Shown piece after piece: positions 1 to 7,109 of a stretch of DNA of 10,787 bases (positions are counted from its first letter, which is position 1; each line of letters begins with the position of its first letter). The stretch is from Propionibacteriaceae bacterium. GTDB taxonomy: Bacteria > Actinomycetota > Actinomycetes > Propionibacteriales > Propionibacteriaceae. The stretch is taken from contig JAUNRO010000085.1 in assembly GCA_030544185.1 (NCBI GenBank), positions 1 to 10,787 on the forward strand, read 5' to 3'. The notes below the pieces were generated by a model that saw only the letters and a program-made list of their open reading frames with translations, did not search any database and had not been told where the DNA came from. A program made the position numbers and the translations under genes.

Positions 1-143
1 CCGACGTCGCTGTCGTGGCGTCGGCGAACCAGGCGGTCCGAGATCCGGGCTGCCGTGGCAGTGCCACCGGCGACCGCGAGTGAGCCGCCCTCGCAGAAGT
101 CGTTCTGCACGTCCACGACGATCAGGGCGTGGCGATCGGTCAT
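1..143 (-). CDS. pncA: Nicotinamidase (isochorismatase-fold amidohydrolase), 3' part missing
   Basis: Nicotinamidase hydrolyses nicotinamide to nicotinate and ammonia in the cytoplasm and supplies the substrate of PncB encoded just upstream. Only the first 47 codons are in the window; the gene runs off the left edge. The start ATG is at 143-141, and the visible protein opens [20 protein letters not shown], followed by SLAVAGG. This closely matches the N-terminus of M. tuberculosis PncA; D11 corresponds to its catalytic Asp8. The catalytic lysine and cysteine would lie outside the window. The ATG overlaps the pncB stop codon by 4 bp (ATGA). A GAGGA Shine-Dalgarno sits 6 nt upstream, inside the end of pncB, so coupled translation is likely. 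Because the fragment is short, another isochorismatase-family hydrolase is possible, but the motif match and the pncB partner make nicotinamidase by far the best call. Confidence 0.9.
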   Translation of the reverse strand, partial: MTDRHALIVVDVQNDFCEGGSLAVAGGTATAARISDRLVRRRHDSDV

Positions 144-1483
144 CGGTCGTCCTCATCGAGATAACTGGTCCGAATCAACGGCTCGCCCCGCGACATCTTG
201 CGCGCCGCCAGGGGCAGCTCCGCAAACGAACGCTCGTGGCGCTCCCGCGCCTCGGCCAGGCTCGCGCGCCCGACGATCTCACCCTGGGTGACCAGTGGGA
301 CCAGCAGCGGCCGGTCATTGTGGTCGCCCTCGGGCGGAGTCCCGACCCCGATGACCTCCGCCTCGGCGATCCCCCGGTCATCCAGGCGGCGCAGCGCAAA
401 CTTGCGGCCGCCGACGGTGGCCTTGTTCTTGGACTTCTTGGCAACGGGCACCATCGCCGCATCCGGCTGGTCGGAGTCGGCGCGGGAGACGAGCTTGTAG
501 ACGAAGCCACAGGTCGGATGTCCGGAACCGGTGACCAGGGAGGTGCCGACGCCGTAGCCGTCGACGGGGGCACCGGCGAGGGCCGCGAGCTGCCACTCAT
601 CCAGGTCGGAGGTCACGATGATGCGCGTCTCGGTTGCTCCCAGGGAGTCGAGCAACTGCCGGACCCAGCGCGACATCTCCGGCAGGTCCCCAGAGTCGAG
701 GCGGACCGCGCCGAGCCGGCCTTCGGTGAGGCGGACGCCCGTGCGGACAGCTTCCTCGACGTCATAGGTGTCGACGAGCAGAGTGGTGTCCTCACCCAGG
801 GTGTCGATCTGGGCGCGGAACGCGTGTTCCTCGGAGTCATGCAGCAGCGTGAACGAGTGCGCCGCGGTGCCCGCAGTCGGCACGCCATAGCGGCGTCCCG
901 CCTCGAGGTTGGAGGTGGAGCCGAAGCCGGCGACATAGGCGGCGCGCGCCGCGGCGACAGCCGCTTCCTCGTTGGTGCGGCGCGAGCCCATCTCGATGCA
1001 CGGCCGACCCTGGGCCATCGCGACCATACGGGAGGCGGCTGAGGCCACGGCGGAGTCGTAGTTGTAGATCGACAACAGGACCGTCTCCAGCACGACGCAT
1101 TCCGCGAACGAGCCCTCGACGATCATCAACGGCGAGCCGGGGAAATAGATCTCACCCTCTGGATAGCCCCAGATATCGCCGGTGAACCGATAGCCGGCCA
1201 GCCAGGTGGCGACGGACTCGTCGATGATGTGGTGCTCGTGGAGGAAGTCCAACTCGGCGGGGTCGAAACGGAACGCCTCGATCGCATCCAGGGCCCGGCC
1301 GACCCCGGCGACCACGCCATAGCGCCGACCCTCCGGCAGCCGTCGCGGGAACAGGTCGAACACGGAGCGGCGGAAGGCCGTCCCGGCACCCAGGGCGGCC
1401 CGGACCATCGTCAGCTCGTAGTGATCGGTCAGCAGCGCGGTGCTGGGCTTCGATGTGGTATTGCTGGGCGTCGTCGCGGTCAC
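140..1483 (-). CDS. pncB: Nicotinate phosphoribosyltransferase
   Basis: This enzyme joins nicotinate to PRPP, with ATP hydrolysis, to make nicotinate mononucleotide in the Preiss-Handler route to NAD. The product is 447 aa, the usual length of actinobacterial PncB. The N-terminal motif [10 protein letters not shown] is at residues 17-26. RRYGVVAG (53-60), the [10 protein letters not shown] block (125-134) and EMGSRRT (164-170) follow. GTAAHSF (205-211) carries His209, which I equate with the histidine that is phosphorylated in this family. RLDSGDL and [10 protein letters not shown] form the later phosphate-binding part. The start is a GTG at 1483-1481. There is no Shine-Dalgarno, but TAGTCT lies 6 nt before the GTG, suggesting a leaderless transcript. 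The gene is first in a two-gene NAD salvage operon with pncA, overlapping it by 4 bp, and is divergent from clpS, as in the M. tuberculosis Rv1330c region. Confidence 0.97.
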   Translation of the reverse strand: MTATTPSNTTSKPSTALLTDHYELTMVRAALGAGTAFRRSVFDLFPRRLPEGRRYGVVAGVGRALDAIEAFRFDPAELDFLHEHHIIDESVATWLAGYRFTGDIWGYPEGEIYFPGSPLMIVEGSFAECVVLETVLLSIYNYDSAVASAASRMVAMAQGRPCIEMGSRRTNEEAAVAAARAAYVAGFGSTSNLEAGRRYGVPTAGTAAHSFTLLHDSEEHAFRAQIDTLGEDTTLLVDTYDVEEAVRTGVRLTEGRLGAVRLDSGDLPEMSRWVRQLLDSLGATETRIIVTSDLDEWQLAALAGAPVDGYGVGTSLVTGSGHPTCGFVYKLVSRADSDQPDAAMVPVAKKSKNKATVGGRKFALRRLDDRGIAEAEVIGVGTPPEGDHNDRPLLVPLVTQGEIVGRASLAEARERHERSFAELPLAARKMSRGEPLIRTSYLDEDDR

Positions 1484-1489
1484 CGGGCC

Positions 1490-1495
1490 AGACTA
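1490..1495 (-). promoter_or_regulatory. Candidate -10 element for leaderless pncB transcript
   Basis: On the minus strand TAGTCT (fits TANNNT) is followed by six bases, GGCCCG, and then the GTG start of pncB. That spacing would place the transcription start at or next to the GTG, as in actinobacterial leaderless genes. No Shine-Dalgarno is present between promoter and start. No convincing -35 hexamer is seen 16-18 bp upstream, so the call rests on the -10 and its spacing alone. Confidence 0.45.
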
Positions 1496-1526
1496 GGCCA
1501 GTCGCCGGCTCGCAGGGCACCCCGGG

Positions 1527-1555
1527 CGGTCGTCGACCGAATGGTCCCCTGGACC
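1527..1555. promoter_or_regulatory. Cluster of inverted GGTC/GACC half-sites, possible operator
   Basis: In the spacer between the divergent pncB and clpS genes two small palindromes stand side by side: CGGTC-GTC-GACCG (1527-1539) and GGTCC-CCT-GGACC (1543-1555). Read together they give four half-sites of alternating direction: GGTC at 1528, GACC at 1535, GGTC at 1543 and GACC at 1552. The cluster lies upstream of both candidate promoters, a natural place for a shared regulator of NAD salvage and/or clpS. I cannot match it to a known regulator; short GC-rich palindromes also arise by chance in DNA of this composition. Confidence 0.3.
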
Positions 1556-1570
1556 GGCCCCGCGCACCTG

Positions 1571-1599
1571 CTGGACGAGGCGGCCACATTTGCCAGAAT
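1571..1599 (+). promoter_or_regulatory. Candidate promoter for clpS
   Basis: CAGAAT at 1594-1599 resembles a -10 element (A2 and T6 conserved) and ends 7 nt before ATG 1607. A weak -35, TGGACG at 1572-1577, lies 16 bp upstream. This would give a leaderless or nearly leaderless clpS mRNA starting at ATG 1607 and would exclude the upstream ATG at 1598, which falls inside the -10. Confidence 0.35.
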
Positions 1600-1606
1600 G
1601 GAGATT

Positions 1607-1918
1607 ATGTCCGAGACACCTGGAGGGCTCACCCCCAGCGGCAGCACCGCAACGGCAGAACGTCCGGCCGATGAGTTGCTCGCCCAGAACCCGTGGGTGA
1701 CGATCGTGTGGGACGACCCCATCAACACGCAGATCTATGTGACGCACGTCTTCGTCACCTACTTCCGGTATCCCAAGGCAAAGGCGCGCCGGTTGATGCT
1801 GCAGGTGCACAACGAAGGCAAGGCCGTGGTCGCCTCCGGCAGCCGCGAGGAGATGGAGCGAGACTGCAACGCCATGCACCAGTTCGGCCTCTGGGCGACC
1901 CTGGATCGAGCGGAATAG
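1607..1918 (+). CDS. clpS: ATP-dependent Clp protease adaptor ClpS
   Basis: ClpS binds proteins with bulky hydrophobic N-terminal residues (N-degrons) and hands them to the Clp protease, in actinobacteria to the ClpC1 unfoldase. The product is 103 aa from ATG 1607. It has a disordered N-terminal tail of about 28 residues followed by the ClpS core: WVTIVWDDP, which carries the family acidic pair, then [10 protein letters not shown], the [13 protein letters not shown] helix-strand with the conserved His, and a C-terminal GLWATL. The core matches M. tuberculosis ClpS (Rv1331) almost motif for motif. An in-frame ATG at 1598 could add three residues, but it overlaps the likely -10 element. A GGAG is only 3 nt before ATG 1607, too close to be a normal ribosome binding site. 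The DUF2017 gene follows after 9 bp and is probably co-transcribed. Confidence 0.95.
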   Translation: MSETPGGLTPSGSTATAERPADELLAQNPWVTIVWDDPINTQIYVTHVFVTYFRYPKAKARRLMLQVHNEGKAVVASGSREEMERDCNAMHQFGLWATLDRAE

Positions 1919-1927
1919 GCGGCACCG

Positions 1928-2512
1928 ATGGCCCGCTATGCCTATGACGGCGAGACCGTCACGCTCTATCTCACCAACAACGACGTTGACCTGTTGGGCT
2001 CCCTCACCGAGCAGCTCATCGAGATGCTCGGCGACGGCCTGCCCGAGCCCGTGGAGGACGCCGATCCGTTCGTGCGCTGGGCGGCCGAGTTGAGCGAACC
2101 CGCCGCCGCGGACCTCGACGCCGAAGCCGACGCGCTGACCGACCCGGCGATGCAGCGGCTGTTCCCCAACCCCTATCCGCACGACCCGCGCGCGGCGGCC
2201 GACTACCGGCGCTATGCCGAGGTGGACCATCGGCGGCACAAACTCGACGACGCCTATACGGTGCGCGCGACGCTGACCGGGGGGCTCCCCGTGCGCATCA
2301 CCGAACTCCAGGTCGCCGCGTGGCTGAAGACGCTCAACGCCCTCCGGCTCGTGCTCGCCACCCGGTTGGGTCTCGACGATGAGGACGCCATCGACGAGTT
2401 CCACGAGCTTCCCGAGGACGACCCCCGCATCCTGATGGGTGCGGTGATGGACTGGCTCGCCTATCTCCAGGGCGTGATCATCGAACTCACCGAACCGGGG
2501 CTCGAGGACTGA
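1928..2512 (+). CDS. DUF2017 family protein (clpS-linked, function unknown)
   Basis: This 194-aa acidic soluble protein has no signal peptide or membrane segment. Its position immediately after clpS and its overall form identify it as the DUF2017-type protein found there in many actinobacteria, such as Rv1332 of M. tuberculosis. The N-terminal part opens with LLGSLTEQLIEML, a leucine-rich helix. The middle holds a LFPNPYPHDP motif at about residues 78-87 and a YRRYAEVDHRR stretch. The C-terminal half looks helical, with ITELQVAAWLKTLNALRLVL and a late MDWLAYLQGVIIEL. No catalytic motif is visible and the biochemical role is not known to me. The linkage suggests a job with ClpS or the Clp protease, which is inference only. 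GGCGG, 5 nt before the ATG, may serve as ribosome binding site. Seven of eight tyrosines use TAT. The stop codon directly abuts that of the convergent alkB. Confidence 0.9.
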   Translation: MARYAYDGETVTLYLTNNDVDLLGSLTEQLIEMLGDGLPEPVEDADPFVRWAAELSEPAAADLDAEADALTDPAMQRLFPNPYPHDPRAAADYRRYAEVDHRRHKLDDAYTVRATLTGGLPVRITELQVAAWLKTLNALRLVLATRLGLDDEDAIDEFHELPEDDPRILMGAVMDWLAYLQGVIIELTEPGLED

Positions 2513-3148
2513 CTAGCGCACCCCGTCGGCGCGGAACTGCACGCTGATGCGCGGGCCCACGACCCGGGCCGTCTTGGGGACGGCATGCTCCCAGGTGCGC
2601 TGGCACGATCCACCCATCACCACGAGGTCACCATGCCCGAGGGCGAAGCGGTGCCGGGTGGGACCGCCACCGCGGGAACGGAAGGCCAGGGTGCGCGACC
2701 AGCCGAGCGACAGGATCGCCACGACCGTGTCCTGCGTGCGGCCGCGGCCGAGGGTGTCGCCGTGCCAGGCGACCGAGTCGGCGCCGCTGCGATAGAGGCA
2801 CAGCCCCGTGCTCGTGAGGGGCTCGCCGAGCACCATCTCGTAGTGCTGGGAAAGCAGGTCGCGCGCCCGCACCAGCATCGGGTCGGGCAGGGTCTCGCCC
2901 GTGTCGTAGTGGCAGGTCAGGCGCGGCACATCGACATCACGGGAATACATCCACCGCCGCTCGGCGGTCCACGGCACGTGTTCGAGCAAGCGCTCGAACA
3001 GCGGGTCCGACCCGCTCAACCAGCCGGGCAGGTGGTCGACCCAGGCAGAAGCGGAGAGCCGGGTCCTGGTCAAACGGGTCAGTGGCGCGAACCCGTCCGT
3101 CGGCCGGGGCAGGTCGGCGTCCAACAACGAGGCCTGATATTCGATCAC
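2513..3148 (-). CDS. alkB: AlkB-family 2-oxoglutarate/Fe(II) dioxygenase (alkylated-DNA repair)
   Basis: AlkB-type enzymes oxidatively remove alkyl groups such as 1-methyladenine and 3-methylcytosine from DNA or RNA, using Fe(II), 2-oxoglutarate and oxygen. The product is 211 aa, the normal length. The iron ligands are visible as WHGD (H129 and D131) and H188 in WEHAVPK. The 2-oxoglutarate-binding arginines fit the RxxxxxR pattern GPRISVQFR (R200 and R206). LYRSGADSVAWH, just before the HxD, is the usual lead-in. An N-terminal region with WMYSRDVDVPR (about 66-76) resembles the substrate lid of ALKBH2/3-like members. The start is GTG 3148-3146; no ATG lies upstream in frame. A strong -10, TATAGT, ends 6 nt before it. 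It follows malQ by 48 bp on the same strand but probably has its own promoter. Substrate preference cannot be told; confidence in the family is high. Confidence 0.93.
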   Translation of the reverse strand: MIEYQASLLDADLPRPTDGFAPLTRLTRTRLSASAWVDHLPGWLSGSDPLFERLLEHVPWTAERRWMYSRDVDVPRLTCHYDTGETLPDPMLVRARDLLSQHYEMVLGEPLTSTGLCLYRSGADSVAWHGDTLGRGRTQDTVVAILSLGWSRTLAFRSRGGGPTRHRFALGHGDLVVMGGSCQRTWEHAVPKTARVVGPRISVQFRADGVR

Positions 3149-3154
3149 ACGTTC

Positions 3155-3160
3155 ACTATA
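3155..3160 (-). promoter_or_regulatory. Strong -10 element for leaderless alkB transcript
   Basis: On the minus strand TATAGT, one mismatch from TATAAT, is followed by GAACGT and then the GTG start of alkB. The 6-nt spacing predicts transcription starting at the GTG. It lies in the 48-bp gap after malQ. No clear -35 is present, so an activator or an alternative sigma factor is possible. This is the best-formed -10 in the window. Confidence 0.55.
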
Positions 3161-3196
3161 GCCCCTCGCCGCGACCTCCTGCCCACAGGGCTCGCC

Positions 3197-5335
3197 TCAG
3201 GTGTGCGGGTTCATCTCCTCGCACAGCGCGGCGGCATGCTCGGAGGTGAAGACATCCTCCAGCAGCATTGCCGCCCCGTCGGGACCGGTGAGGGGGACGC
3301 GCCAGTTCGGATACTCGTCGACGGTGCCGGGCTGGTTCTGCGTACGCCGATCGCCGACTGCATCCACGAGCGCGAGGTTGAGCATGCGCGACGGTGTGCG
3401 CACCAGATAACGGTGCAGCGCCAGCAGCACTTCCTCGGGGTCGGACTCGCCGGGCCCGAGCAGACCCAGCTCGCGGAGCGTGACGAGCCACTGCTCCCGC
3501 TCGCCGTTGTCGTGGGCGAGCTCGTCCGCCAGCGACTCGGTGAGCAGCCCGAGCCGGTGCCGCAGCCGGACGTGATCGCCGGCCAGATAGCCGCGGGTCG
3601 GGGGCAGGTCGTGGGTGGTCACCGAGGCCAGGCAATATTCCCGCCAGGCTCCGGGATGCAGCGGCCTGCCACCGGGCACGTTCCAGTCCTGCTCGAACCA
3701 CAGCACCGAGGTGCCGAGGATCCCGCGCTCGGTCAGATGGCGGCGGACCCACGGCTCGACCGTGCCCAGGTCCTCACCGACGACGAGCGCACCGGCCCGG
3801 CTGGCCTCCAGCGCAAGGATGCCGATGGTGGCCTCGTGGTCATAGCGGACATAGGTGCCCTCGGTCGCGGGCCGCCCGGCCGGCACCCACCACAGGCGGA
3901 ACAGGCCGATGATGTGGTCCACCCGGATCCCACCGGCGTGCCGCAGGATGCCGCGGAGCATGCTCCGCAGCGGGAGGTAGGCGGTCTCGGCCAGCCGGTC
4001 CGGGCGCAGCGGCGGCTGACCCCAGTCCTGGCCCAGCTGGGTGAACTGATCCGGCGGCGCGCCGACGTGGACGTCGCGGGCGAACGCCGAGCCGAGGGAC
4101 CAGGCATCCGAGCCGGCCGGGTTCACCCCGACCGCGAGATCGTGCACGATCCCGAGCACCATGCCCGCCTCGGTCGCCGCAGCCTGCGTCGTGCGGAACT
4201 GCTCGTCCAGGCACCACTGCAACCACCGGTGATAGTCGACCTCGGCACTGTTCTCGGCGCGGAACCGGGCGACCTCCAGGCTCGAGGGATCCTGATAGGC
4301 CTCGGGCCATTCCCGCCAGTCCCTGCCGAGCGCGATGCTCAGCACGCACCAGGTCGCATAACGGGTGAGGCCCTCGCCCTCGCTCTCGCAGTACGCCCGG
4401 AAGGCGATCTCGCGGCCCGCGCTGCGGCCGGCGGCATAGATGGCCCGCAAGGCCGACTCTTTCGCACTCCAGCTGCGGTTGCGATCGATGGTGTCCAGTG
4501 CGGCAACCTCGTTCAGCAACTCCCCGCGGAGCAGGCGGATGCGCGCAAGCTCGGAGGCGGACAACTCCGCGTACTCCGGAATCCGCTCGAGGCGCAGATA
4601 GAGCGGGTTGAAGAACCGCCGGCTGGTCGGCAGATAGGGCGACGGCTCCAGCGGGACCGCGGCCTCGGCAGCATGCATGGGGTTGACCAGCACATAGCCG
4701 GCACCGTGTTCGGCGGCCGACCAGACGGCGAGGTCGGCCAGGTCGGCAAGATCGCCGACGCCCCAGGAGTGGCGGGACCGCACGCTGTAGAGCTGAGTGG
4801 CCAGGCCCCAGGTCGTGCGCTCCCCCAGCGCTTTGGGGAACCCGAGGAAAGCGGGGGTCACGATCACCGTGGTCTCGGCGAGCTCACCGCCGGACTCGGC
4901 CTTGAGCACGTGATAACCCAGCGGCAGATCGGCCGGCAGGGCGAAACTCGCCTCACCGATCAGGCGTCCGTCGATCTCACGGTCGGGCTCCCAGTTGTCG
5001 ACCTGCGTGGGTTCGGCGCGGGCGCCGGTCTCGAGTTCGATCCAGACCGAGACGGACGCACCAGCGCGCACATGGACGACGAATTCGCCGGCGATGCCCT
5101 CGCGCACGACCACGCACGGCGGCAGCATGCGCCGCCACGGCGCGAGGCGTCGCTCGGCGAGGGCGGCAGCGATGTCCTCGGGCGTCTCGGCGGCCACATC
5201 CATGGCGGTGAGCACCGCTTTGAGGGTCTCCGCGGACACCGTGGTGTTGCGCCCTTTCCAGTCGGTGAACCGGGCGGCGACTCCATAGGCGGCGGCCAGT
5301 TCGATCAGGTCGGCATCAGGCGGTGTTTGGCTCAC
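3197..5335 (-). CDS. malQ: 4-alpha-glucanotransferase (amylomaltase, GH77)
   Basis: MalQ transfers alpha-1,4-glucan segments between maltodextrins in the cytoplasm, releasing glucose, in glycogen and maltodextrin metabolism. The product is 712 aa, the size of the long bacterial MalQ type with an N-terminal beta-sandwich extension (about residues 75-165) before the GH77 barrel. The barrel opens with WGLATQLYSVRS (176-187), followed by WGVGDLADL. The catalytic triad is visible: nucleophile D473 in IRVDHIIG, acid/base E521 in GEDLGT, and D576 in TTHDLPPTRGY. Other conserved blocks are SPYLPTSRRFFNPLY and GIVHDLAVGVNPAGSDAW. The start is GTG 5335-5333; it lies inside the end of the preceding membrane-protein gene, giving a 20-bp out-of-frame overlap. 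Only a weak purine stretch (AGAAG) is upstream, so translation is probably coupled to that gene. 15 of 19 tyrosines use TAT. Confidence 0.97.
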   Translation of the reverse strand: MSQTPPDADLIELAAAYGVAARFTDWKGRNTTVSAETLKAVLTAMDVAAETPEDIAAALAERRLAPWRRMLPPCVVVREGIAGEFVVHVRAGASVSVWIELETGARAEPTQVDNWEPDREIDGRLIGEASFALPADLPLGYHVLKAESGGELAETTVIVTPAFLGFPKALGERTTWGLATQLYSVRSRHSWGVGDLADLADLAVWSAAEHGAGYVLVNPMHAAEAAVPLEPSPYLPTSRRFFNPLYLRLERIPEYAELSASELARIRLLRGELLNEVAALDTIDRNRSWSAKESALRAIYAAGRSAGREIAFRAYCESEGEGLTRYATWCVLSIALGRDWREWPEAYQDPSSLEVARFRAENSAEVDYHRWLQWCLDEQFRTTQAAATEAGMVLGIVHDLAVGVNPAGSDAWSLGSAFARDVHVGAPPDQFTQLGQDWGQPPLRPDRLAETAYLPLRSMLRGILRHAGGIRVDHIIGLFRLWWVPAGRPATEGTYVRYDHEATIGILALEASRAGALVVGEDLGTVEPWVRRHLTERGILGTSVLWFEQDWNVPGGRPLHPGAWREYCLASVTTHDLPPTRGYLAGDHVRLRHRLGLLTESLADELAHDNGEREQWLVTLRELGLLGPGESDPEEVLLALHRYLVRTPSRMLNLALVDAVGDRRTQNQPGTVDEYPNWRVPLTGPDGAAMLLEDVFTSEHAAALCEEMNPHT

Positions 5336-7109
5336 GGATCACAGTCTTCTCATCGGGAGGCGGCTGTTGCAGCGTACCCGGAGCGCGCCGCCGGGGCGGC
5401 GCTTCCAGCCCGATTGTGGACACGAGTCCGAGCAGGATCGACCCCAGCACCAGGGGCGCACCCACCGCGTTGACGCCGAGGGCGGCGTGGGCCTCCAGAT
5501 CTATCACGGGGTCCTCCTGCCGGATGAGCGCCAGGAAGGCCAGGATCAGCGCGGCGAGGACGGCGTTGGCCGCATAGAGGAGCACGCGGGTGGACACCGG
5601 GAACCACCGGGAGCCGCGCCGGGTGATCCCGGCATCGGTGAGTACGCGCCAGACCAGGCCGACGAGCAGGACGACGAGACCGGAGACTCCGGCGGCCAGC
5701 GATCCCGGCTCCGCGATCAGTTCCCGCCGCCCGACCAGCACCGCCAGCAGCAGGGCCAGCAGCATGATCCACAACTGCCGCTCCACGGCCCGCCTGCGCC
5801 CGATCGCGATCAGCACCGAGGCCAGGCACACCGCGACGGCGACCGCGACCAGCGTCGGCAGGCTCCAGCTGACCGCGAACCGGCCGTCGCTGAAGCGCCG
5901 GATCAGCCCGAGCCCGGTGAGGGTCACGAAACAGACCAGCACCACCGGTGCCGCCCGTTCCCCACGGCGCCGGGCGCGGATCAGCCACCACACCGCCACC
6001 GCACAGGCCAGCAGCGTCCAGGCACCGAAGAACCGGTCGCTGTTCGCCAGCGATTGCGTCAGGCGAGTGACCTCGACGCCGCCGCCGAGCACGGCGATGA
6101 TCGCGCCGAGGAAGGCGAACAGCCCGATCGGGATCACCGCGGTGACGACCACGATGGCCAGCGGCCAGGCATACGCCTCCCAGACCTCCGCCGTCGGGCC
6201 ACTCGGGGGCAGGCCCGGGCGGCGGCGCAGCATCAGCGCGCTAGCGGCCAGTGCGACGCCGACCGCGATGACAGCGGCCCCCCAGGCCTCGGGGCGATAG
6301 TCCCAGTCGGCGCGCAGGAGTCCGGTCGCCACATCGCGCGCCGCCACCGCCAGACCCGCGGTGACCGCCAGTCCGAGCACCACCGGCCGCCACCGGCTGT
6401 CGGCGCTCTCCACCGTGAGCCGGTTGAGCAGCCATTCGCTGAGGGTGACCGAGACCTCGACCGGGGCGTACCCCGCCATCACCATCGCGGGCACCGACAG
6501 CAGCGCGATCACGCTGAGCATCATCAGCAGGTAGACCGGTCGCAGGTCCGTCCCGGCGCCGAACGGCGAGGCAGCGATCGGGGCGTACACACTGACGGCG
6601 AGCAGCACCAGCACCACCGGGAATTCGAACCAGGCGAACCGGCGCCGGGCGCGGGCGATGGTGAATCCCACTATCCCGAGCAGGCACGCGAGCGGTGAGA
6701 GCACCACAAGGCCACCACCATCCAATTGCGCGCCGCCGACCGCGGGGAACAGCACGGCCGCACCCACCAGAAGCAGCGACAGCACCGTCAGCACGGGGTG
6801 GGTGTGCAGCGCCGCCGTCAGCCCGAGGGCGAGCACCAGGACGGTGAGCCAGAGCAGGACACCGGTGCCCCACGCCGGATAGGTCTCACCCTCCAGGTGC
6901 AACAGCGGGTCGTGGGCGCGGATCCACGTGGAGCCGAGCACCAGCCCGGCGGCCACCAGATAGCCGATCCCGGCCAGCGCCACGATCGTCGTCAGGCCCT
7001 TGGGCCATTCGCGCCAGCGCGGGCTGCCGTCGCGGATCGGCTCCCAGAAGACCTTCGAGGCGGTGGCCCGCGAGACACCGAGGGGCGCCTGCACCCAGGG
7101 CCGGCTCAT
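5316..7109 (-). CDS. Polytopic membrane protein of unknown function (about 16 TM segments)
   Basis: This 597-aa protein is almost entirely hydrophobic. I count about 16 candidate membrane helices, near residues 40-60, 82-100, 104-122, 132-152, 161-180, 190-212, 241-262, 274-293, 313-340, 361-378, 385-403, 412-434, 444-460, 470-488, 507-529 and 548-567. A 38-residue basic and aromatic N-terminal segment precedes the first helix, and a charged, proline-rich tail (about 570-597) follows the last. Arginine clusters (ARARRR, RARRRGER, GRRRAVER) mark likely cytoplasmic loops. I recognise no transporter, ligase or glycosyltransferase signature and do not assign a function. The ATG at 7109 overlaps the stop of the upstream propeller gene (ATGA), with a GGGCGG ribosome-binding-like stretch just before. 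The end overlaps malQ by 20 bp. It is therefore the middle gene of a tightly packed three-gene unit, suggesting that it works with the membrane-anchored propeller protein. Confidence 0.85.
   Translation of the reverse strand: MSRPWVQAPLGVSRATASKVFWEPIRDGSPRWREWPKGLTTIVALAGIGYLVAAGLVLGSTWIRAHDPLLHLEGETYPAWGTGVLLWLTVLVLALGLTAALHTHPVLTVLSLLLVGAAVLFPAVGGAQLDGGGLVVLSPLACLLGIVGFTIARARRRFAWFEFPVVLVLLAVSVYAPIAASPFGAGTDLRPVYLLMMLSVIALLSVPAMVMAGYAPVEVSVTLSEWLLNRLTVESADSRWRPVVLGLAVTAGLAVAARDVATGLLRADWDYRPEAWGAAVIAVGVALAASALMLRRRPGLPPSGPTAEVWEAYAWPLAIVVVTAVIPIGLFAFLGAIIAVLGGGVEVTRLTQSLANSDRFFGAWTLLACAVAVWWLIRARRRGERAAPVVLVCFVTLTGLGLIRRFSDGRFAVSWSLPTLVAVAVAVCLASVLIAIGRRRAVERQLWIMLLALLLAVLVGRRELIAEPGSLAAGVSGLVVLLVGLVWRVLTDAGITRRGSRWFPVSTRVLLYAANAVLAALILAFLALIRQEDPVIDLEAHAALGVNAVGAPLVLGSILLGLVSTIGLEAPPRRRAPGTLQQPPPDEKTVIREPNTA

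Noticed and set aside
3174..3180. A perfect Shine-Dalgarno, AGGAGGT on the minus strand, between malQ and alkB.
   Set aside because: It lies 25 nt before the alkB GTG, too far to be used, and upstream of the strong -10. No start codon sits at a suitable distance after it, so it is taken as chance.
3181..3191. Small hairpin GCCC-ACA-GGGC just after the malQ stop as a terminator.
   Set aside because: Only four base pairs and no U-tract; too weak to call.
2585..5473. A 962-codon open frame on the plus strand opposite alkB and malQ.
   Set aside because: It is antisense to two genes with complete catalytic motifs. The translation is rich in Arg, Gly, Gln and His with no domain, as expected for a shadow frame in GC-rich DNA.
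5367..6698. A 443-codon plus-strand frame inside the polytopic membrane gene.
   Set aside because: The translation is dominated by Gln, Arg, His and Asp, the antisense image of hydrophobic GC-rich codons; no family likeness.
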